Assembly (NCBI RefSeq): GCF_001427905.1
Contig: NZ_LMEF01000008.1
Coordinates: 21,999-85,998, forward strand
Reading direction: 5' to 3'
From: Flavobacterium sp. Root420
Lineage (GTDB): Bacteria; Bacteroidota; Bacteroidia; Flavobacteriales; Flavobacteriaceae
DNA length: 64,000 nucleotides
Numbering within the stretch: the stretch's first letter is position 1; each line of letters opens with the position of its first letter. Shown in pieces: positions 59,485 through 64,000 of the stretch. Below the pieces are notes generated by a model. The model did no database searches. It saw nothing but the letters and a program-made list of their open reading frames with translations, and was not told the DNA's origin. The translations under genes and the position numbers were made by a program.

Positions 59485-59985
59485 TCAAGCACTTTTGTCT
59501 ACGCTTTCAAAAGCTATAAAATGTGATAATTCTCCTTTTACGTTAAAAATAGGTACACTGTTTATTTTGCATTTATAGGTTTTACCATCTTTTTTATAGT
59601 TCTCAAGTGTTTTTTCAAATGGAACTTGTAATTGAATAGCTGCTCTGATCTCTTTTAAGGCAATTTCAGACGTTTTTGGCCCTTGAAACATCTTTGGGGT
59701 TTTCCCAATGATTTCGCTTTCTGTATAGCCCGTCATTTTTTTGATTCCGTTGGAAGCAAAAACGATTTTCAAATTTGCATCGGTAACCAAAACTACTTCA
59801 TCTAAAATTCGCTTTTCTATTTCAAGTTGATTATCATCCCAGGAAAATCGATTTGAAATCTTTTTTACTTTTTTCAAATCAGTAAATATTGCTTTTAATT
59901 CGTGCAGATATTCATAGTGAAAATCCCAGGCTAAAATAGGAACTGTATTTCGATGTAAAGCTTCATCTGCTTTCGTATTTTTCAT
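59485..59985 (-). CDS. PAS-domain protein, LOV-like without the Cys
   Basis: A 166-residue protein with a helical front (residues ~20-55) and one PAS domain (~60-163). Wording is close to LOV photoreceptor domains: GYTESEIIGKTPKMFQGPKT and FEKTLENYKKDGKTYKCKIN, then GELSHFIAFESVD. In LOV proteins the loop is GxNCRFLQGP with a photoactive Cys; here that position is Pro97. It therefore cannot form the usual flavin adduct. No output domain is fused, so it may signal through a partner. Confidence 0.85.
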   Translation of the reverse strand: MKNTKADEALHRNTVPILAWDFHYEYLHELKAIFTDLKKVKKISNRFSWDDNQLEIEKRILDEVVLVTDANLKIVFASNGIKKMTGYTESEIIGKTPKMFQGPKTSEIALKEIRAAIQLQVPFEKTLENYKKDGKTYKCKINSVPIFNVKGELSHFIAFESVDKSA

Positions 59986-60079
59986 TGGTGGTGGTAATTG
60001 AAAAATTTTCCAAAGTAAAGATAGAGAGAAAATTCTTCATAAAAGGCTTTAATTGCTACAATTTGGCACAATTCTTACA

Positions 60080-61162
60080 TTAAAAAGCAAATTTTAGCTG
60101 AACAACTACAGCTTTCTTTTCTTCAGTGTTCAAATTGCTTAAGGAGATTCCGAGCAACCGAACAGAATCTTTCATTTTTTCCTGATACAATAGTTCTTCA
60201 ACAGTTTCAAGAATTAAGCTCTTATCGGAAATAAAATAAGCAAGTGTTTTGCTTCTTGTTTGTTGTGTAAAATCGCTGTATTTGATTTTAAGTGTTACTG
60301 TTTTTCCTGAAATATTGTGTTTTTTTAATCGCTTTTCTAATGAAATCGCAATTCTCTCCAACTGTTCTAACATAAATATTTCCGAAGATAAATTCACATC
60401 AAAAGTATGTTCTGCCGCTACAGATTTTGTTACACGATATGATTTTACTTCACTGTTATGGATTCCGCGAACTACTTTATAATAAAAAGCACCAGATTTC
60501 CCGAAATGCTTTTCCAGAAATTCTTCGGATTTTGTTTTTAGATCAGCTCCGGTAAAAATTCCCAGTTGGTACATTTTCTCCGTAGTCACTTTTCCGACAC
60601 CATAAAACTTCCGAATAGGCAATTCTTCTAAAAAGGACAAAATTTCATCCGGATTTACGGTTTTCTGTCCGTTTGGTTTGTTGATATCACTGGCAATTTT
60701 AGCCACAAATTTATTAACTGAAATTCCTGCCGAAGCTGTCAATCCAACTTCATTCAAAATTCTTAACCGAATTTCCTGCGCCAACAAACTGGCACTTGGA
60801 TTTCCCTTTTTATTCTGCGTTACATCAAGATAGGCTTCGTCGAGCGAAAGCGGTTCTACCAGATCTGTATATTCGTGAAAGATTTTATGAATTTTACCTG
60901 AAATTTCTTTGTACCGATCAAATCTTGGACGTACAAAAATGATTTCAGGACAATATTTCTTGGCCAAAACTCCGCTTATGGCACTTCTCACGCCAAATTT
61001 TCGGGCTTCATAACTCGCCGCCGAAACAACTCCTCTATTCTCTGAACCACCAACAGCAACAGGTTTTCCTCGTAAAGCAGGATTATCCATTTGCTCTACC
61101 GAGGCATAAAAAGCATCCATATCAATATGGATAATTTTTCGATATGTAGGCGTTTCAGACAT
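60080..61162 (-). CDS. dinB: DNA polymerase IV
   Basis: A Y-family translesion polymerase. Catalytic acids are in HIDMDAFYASVEQ (D14) and SLDEAYLDVT (D108-E109). ASAGISVNKFVAKIASDINK and the helix-hairpin-helix IRKFYGVGKVTTEKMYQLGI are present, as is the little-finger domain (SVAAEHTFDVNL). It ends with QLKFAF, which looks like the beta-clamp binding peptide. At 360 residues it is full length. No LexA-type operator is evident upstream. Confidence 0.96.
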   Translation of the reverse strand: MSETPTYRKIIHIDMDAFYASVEQMDNPALRGKPVAVGGSENRGVVSAASYEARKFGVRSAISGVLAKKYCPEIIFVRPRFDRYKEISGKIHKIFHEYTDLVEPLSLDEAYLDVTQNKKGNPSASLLAQEIRLRILNEVGLTASAGISVNKFVAKIASDINKPNGQKTVNPDEILSFLEELPIRKFYGVGKVTTEKMYQLGIFTGADLKTKSEEFLEKHFGKSGAFYYKVVRGIHNSEVKSYRVTKSVAAEHTFDVNLSSEIFMLEQLERIAISLEKRLKKHNISGKTVTLKIKYSDFTQQTRSKTLAYFISDKSLILETVEELLYQEKMKDSVRLLGISLSNLNTEEKKAVVVQLKFAF

Positions 61163-61213
61163 ACTACAAATTTAAATAGGAAAGCATCAAAATGAGCTGA
61201 AAAAAATCATAAA

Positions 61214-61244
61214 AAAAAGCCGCAATTTTACACTGCAGCTTTTT
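61214..61244 (-). terminator. Terminator after the Ig-like lipoprotein gene
   Basis: AAAAAGCCGCA (61214-61224) and TGCAGCTTTTT (61234-61244) pair with one mismatch. Same style as 31829-31854. It is 22 bases beyond the stop at 61266. Confidence 0.85.
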
Positions 61245-61265
61245 AATTCTATTTAAAAAAGTTTA

Positions 61266-62375
61266 CTATTTATAATCTATTCTTATGGCTATCGGTTTGC
61301 TTAAATACGGACCAGTTCTCACCTGAACGGTTCCTTCAAAATAAGTACGTGGATAATCATTACTGTAGAAGAAATCATCTTCACTAGTATTTCCTGGAAT
61401 TGGAAAATTAATTTCAGTGCCTTCAGCATTCATATATTTAAAACTAGGATCCTGGTCGTAAGTGCTTAATTGTACTTCTCCCGTTCCGTTACTATTAACA
61501 AAAATCAATGAAGAACTTACTTTAAAAGTAGTAAATATTGAACCTGGAAGTAAATCTGCATCTACTTTATATCTAAAATTACTTCCTTTCAGAGTCATTG
61601 TTTCCTTTCCTTTAAAAGTGTTTTTATTAATTGAAGCAACCATCGGCACTTTTTCATCTTGTACCAGGATATCCTTTTCAAAATAAGCACTAGTTAAGTT
61701 ATTATATCTAACCGACAAATAATAGTTTCCTTCAGGAACTCCTGGAGGAACACTAAACTCAATTTTTTTTGTTTCGGCATTTATAGAATAATTTATATTG
61801 TATTCTTTCAGTGTGGTTAAATCTTCAAGTCTAATTCCTGCAATACCAGTGGTCACAAGATCACTTGTAATAGTGTTCTTTATGTTGTGAAAATAAATAT
61901 AGTCAGCTGTTGGTCGTGTCTCATTTACACTCAATCCAGATATTATACTAAAATCTACTGTATATGGATATTCAATTTTATTAAAAGTTTTACTTCTTAC
62001 TAAAAAATGATCAATATAAATCTGATTTGTAGTCTTATTTTTAATTTCTAAAGTATAGACACCTTCATTTTTCGGAGCGGCCTTAAATGCGATTCTTTGT
62101 ATTGCATGATCTACATAACCGAATCCTGTATCTTGAACACTACTAAGTATCGCAGGCAAAACATTTCCGGCATCATCGGTAAGTTTAAGATCCCAGTTAC
62201 TCAAGTTATCATCAAAATCTATCGCTAAGAAAGTAATATCGCCACTATTTAGAGAAGGCAATACAACATCTTTCTCAAATTCTAAAAATTCAAATTGTTC
62301 AGATTTTGCATCATCGCCTGAGCAAGACGACATTATCAGGGTTAAAATAAATAAAAAAATAATTTTTGATTTCAT
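61266..62375 (-). CDS. Surface-type lipoprotein with Ig-like repeats
   Basis: A lipoprotein signal ends in LIMSSC, and the next residues SGDDAKSE are acidic like the Bacteroidota surface-export signal. The 350-residue mature protein is made of beta-sandwich-like segments (GVYTLEIKNKTTNQIYIDHF, GNYYLSVRYNNLTSAYFEKD, KETMTLKGSNFRYKVDADLL); the last resembles IPT/TIG modules. It is probably exposed at the cell surface for binding. No susC/susD pair is adjacent. The ligand is unknown. Confidence 0.78.
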   Translation of the reverse strand: MKSKIIFLFILTLIMSSCSGDDAKSEQFEFLEFEKDVVLPSLNSGDITFLAIDFDDNLSNWDLKLTDDAGNVLPAILSSVQDTGFGYVDHAIQRIAFKAAPKNEGVYTLEIKNKTTNQIYIDHFLVRSKTFNKIEYPYTVDFSIISGLSVNETRPTADYIYFHNIKNTITSDLVTTGIAGIRLEDLTTLKEYNINYSINAETKKIEFSVPPGVPEGNYYLSVRYNNLTSAYFEKDILVQDEKVPMVASINKNTFKGKETMTLKGSNFRYKVDADLLPGSIFTTFKVSSSLIFVNSNGTGEVQLSTYDQDPSFKYMNAEGTEINFPIPGNTSEDDFFYSNDYPRTYFEGTVQVRTGPYLSKPIAIRIDYK

Positions 62376-62521
62376 GGTATATATTTTGGGCTAAATTTTC
62401 CGGCAAATATAATTTTTTTAAATAAAATTAAGGTATTTAACTAATGAATTCGTATTAAAATCTCTGCGAAAGACTCGATGAAAGATTATCAACTAAATGA
62501 TTACAAACAAATCATTTTCTT

Positions 62522-62529
62522 TATTTTTG
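62522..62529 (+). promoter_or_regulatory. Putative -7 box for the phosphoesterase gene
   Basis: TATTTTTG fits TAnnTTTG, 23 bases before the ATG at 62553. It lies inside the longer alternative frame beginning at 62478, which argues for the later start. Confidence 0.5.
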
Positions 62530-62552
62530 TATACTACACGAAATTTAATAAA

Positions 62553-63287
62553 ATGCGAACATTTGTTATAGGCGACATACATGGAGGATTACTCGCACTT
62601 GAGCAAGTGATGAAAAAAGCCAAAGTTACTACAGAAGATACTCTAATATTTTTAGGTGATTATGTTGATGGATGGAGTCAGTCAGCAGAAGTAATTGAAT
62701 ATTTAATTAACCTGAAAAGCAAACAAAATTGCATTTGTATCAGAGGAAATCATGATCAGCTTGCATTGGATTGGCTCGAAAACAGACATGAAGAATTTGA
62801 TGAAGAAATGTGGTATAAACATGGCGGTAAAGCTACTGTTGAAGGCTACGCCAAACTTTCGGAAGAAAGAAAAAAAGAACATATTGTTTTCTTAGAATCT
62901 TTACAGGATTACTACCATGACGATCAAAATCGATTATTTGTTCATGCCGGTTTTACCAATTTGAATGGTGTGATATGGGAATATTTCCCAAAATTATTCT
63001 ATTGGGACAGAACGCTTTGGGAAACAGCACTTTCATTAGATCCGAACCTCAAGCCAGACGATCCCTACTATCCTAAACGCTTTACTATTTACAAGGAAAT
63101 ATATATTGGTCATACACCTGTTACCCGAATAGGACAAACAGTTCCGATTAACAAGGCGTGTGTCTGGAATGTTGATACAGGAGCTGCTTTTAAAGGCCCA
63201 TTGACCATTATGAATGTTGACACAAAAGAATTTTGGCAAAGTGATCCGTTAAATGAATTGTATTCTAATGAAAAAGGTAGGAATTAA
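62553..63287 (+). CDS. Metallophosphoesterase (Ser/Thr phosphatase-like)
   Basis: A 244-residue calcineurin-like phosphoesterase. The metal and catalytic motifs of the PPP/ApaH group are intact: VIGDIHGG (D8, H10), FLGDYVDGW, CIRGNHDQL, FVHAGF and IYIGHTPV. It is close in layout to bacterial PrpA/lambda-phosphatase-like enzymes. The substrate could be a phosphoprotein or a nucleotide such as diadenosine tetraphosphate. Confidence 0.92.
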   Translation: MRTFVIGDIHGGLLALEQVMKKAKVTTEDTLIFLGDYVDGWSQSAEVIEYLINLKSKQNCICIRGNHDQLALDWLENRHEEFDEEMWYKHGGKATVEGYAKLSEERKKEHIVFLESLQDYYHDDQNRLFVHAGFTNLNGVIWEYFPKLFYWDRTLWETALSLDPNLKPDDPYYPKRFTIYKEIYIGHTPVTRIGQTVPINKACVWNVDTGAAFKGPLTIMNVDTKEFWQSDPLNELYSNEKGRN

Positions 63288-63336
63288 TGTGTAAAAAACT
63301 AAATTTGCATTCCCAAAATAATTAATATTTAAGTTT

Positions 63337-63864
63337 ATGAAAAAAGTTTTTACATTTTTATTTTTAGTGTCATTCGGTTTAACGCAAGCACAACAAGCTT
63401 TTAAAGGAAAAGGTGACATTAAGGTTAACGTTGGTGCTAATCTTCAGGATGGTGGTTCAGGAATTCAAGGGTCAGTTGATTTCGGTTTAGGAGAAAATTT
63501 CTCTTTTGGATTTGTTTCAACTTACCTACTAGGTGTTGATAATTTTAGTGGTTTTTACCATAATAATCCAACTCCATACACTGATGAAAAACCAGAATTT
63601 CAAGATCGTTTTGATGCAAAAGCAAGAATTAATGCCAATTTAAGCAGTGTTATTGGTGTTGAGCAATTGGATATTTATCCTGGTTTAAGCATTGGATTAC
63701 ATAATTTTGGTGGTCACGTTGGTGGTCGTTACTTTTTCACTGAAGGATTTGGTGTTTTTACAGAAATTGGATTTCCAATTGCTAAGTATAGCGACAACAA
63801 TGACGTTTTTGATCATTTAAACAATCAGGCAACTTTTAGCCTTGGTGCTTCTTTTAATTTATAA
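63337..63864 (+). CDS. Small outer-membrane beta-barrel-like protein
   Basis: Signal peptide MKKVFTFLFLVSFGLTQAQ, then ~155 residues of alternating strands rich in Gly and aromatic residues (DIKVNVGANLQDGGSGIQGS, GLSIGLHNFGGHVGGRYFFT) ending in Phe-Asn-Leu (SLGASFNL), typical of an outer-membrane barrel C-terminus. Probably an 8-strand barrel. Function unknown. Its terminator appears to be cut by the IS end that follows. Confidence 0.82.
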   Translation: MKKVFTFLFLVSFGLTQAQQAFKGKGDIKVNVGANLQDGGSGIQGSVDFGLGENFSFGFVSTYLLGVDNFSGFYHNNPTPYTDEKPEFQDRFDAKARINANLSSVIGVEQLDIYPGLSIGLHNFGGHVGGRYFFTEGFGVFTEIGFPIAKYSDNNDVFDHLNNQATFSLGASFNL

Positions 63865-63883
63865 AATTTTATAGATTTTTCAT

Positions 63884-63909
63884 AAAAAAGCCTCGCAATT
63901 TTGAACTGC
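63884..63909 (+). terminator. Half of a terminator hairpin, apparently interrupted
   Basis: AAAAAAGCCTCGCA at 63884-63897 followed by ATTTTGAAC and TGC looks like the left arm, loop and first bases of the right arm of a terminator. The expected continuation GAGGCTTTTTT is absent and IS sequence begins instead. Confidence 0.55.
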
Positions 63910-64000
63910 ACCCAAAAGTTTAGACGAATTTATAATTAAATTTGATAATAATGAGCTCGATATTGTATCGGGCTCATTCCTTTTAGATTAAGTTTTATTC
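63907..64000 (-). mobile_element. End of an IS3-family-like insertion sequence
   Basis: The boundary is placed at TGCACCCAAAAGTTTAGACG (63907-63926), which looks like an IS terminal sequence beginning TG. It is followed by the 3' end of a transposase gene on the minus strand. The rest lies beyond the window, so the family and exact boundary are inferred. Confidence 0.65.
63936..64000 (-). CDS. Transposase C-terminus (IS3 OrfB type), partial
   Basis: Reading the minus strand in from the window edge gives IKLNLKGMSPIQYRAHYYQI and then a TAA stop (63936-63938). The stretch N-LKGMSPIQYR is the standard C-terminal wording of IS3-family integrase-type (DDE) transposases, as in YN..R.H..L.G.SP..YR. 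Only 21 residues are inside the window. Confidence 0.8.
   Translation of the reverse strand, partial: IKLNLKGMSPIQYRAHYYQI

Overview
The window reads as a piece of chromosome from a Flavobacterium-like member of the Bacteroidota. The DNA is visibly AT-rich. Several genes start just after a TAnnTTTG box, the promoter -7 element typical of this phylum, and Shine-Dalgarno sequences are mostly absent. Many predicted lipoproteins and signal-peptide proteins are present, and most genes are of families standard in flavobacteria. Genes are dense on both strands. I see no rRNA, tRNA, CRISPR array, prophage or defence island. The only mobile element recognised is the end of an IS3-like insertion sequence at the right edge.

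Layout. 0.1-4.7 kb (+): esterase-like protein with an apparently dead nucleophile, radA, and a GT51 transglycosylase. 4.8-7.9 kb (-): Tas-like aldo/keto reductase, coiled-coil OmpA lipoprotein, exonuclease III. 8-11 kb: a two-domain acyltransferase of the OlsF type, then DUF805 and two TM2 membrane proteins. 11-15 kb: 2-hydroxyacid dehydrogenase, NhaA antiporter, a lipoprotein, cytochrome c and a monooxygenase-like protein. 15-23 kb (-): proC, mgtE overlapping rsmA, small proteins, a large TPR protein, lgt and serS. 23-27 kb (-): surface lipoprotein, patatin-like lipase, membrane protein, DMP19-like protein, lysine-rich microprotein. 27-32 kb: small exported proteins including LprI-like and plug-like ones, YdeI, PhzF, an exported DinB protein, and a CDGSH protein. 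32-44 kb (mostly +): metG, two paralogous exported proteins of unknown function, EamA transporter, HAD phosphatase with a CAT-like acyltransferase, OmpA, ferritin, a Lys/Cys-rich microprotein, DUF2461 and a short SSB. 44-55 kb: GNAT-nitrilase fusion with zinc-ribbon protein and M28 peptidase, TPR and AHSA1 proteins, a divergent rhodanese/LysR pair, GNAT, SDR, then a DNA-repair trio (ogt, 3'-5' exonuclease, AlkZ-like glycosylase). 55-64 kb: SpmAB-like membrane protein, unknown proteins, class I fumarase, PAS protein, dinB, surface lipoprotein, phosphoesterase, a beta-barrel protein and the IS end.

The most striking non-coding feature is the intergenic DNA. Many gene junctions carry long, often perfect inverted repeats (35+35, 24+24, 24+24, 25+25, 23+23 bases). 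They are built from a small set of recurring words such as CGCAAAG, CACAGAGATACAC, TTCCAAATT, CACAAAGACAC and CCTTTGTACCTTTG. Separate GC-rich REP-like units and a cluster of short palindromes are also present. I found no single unmistakable new multi-gene system. The best leads are this palindrome vocabulary, a stand-alone TonB-plug-like protein, two exported paralogs of unknown function, a Lys/Cys-rich microprotein behind ferritin, and an IS that appears to have split a terminator hairpin.
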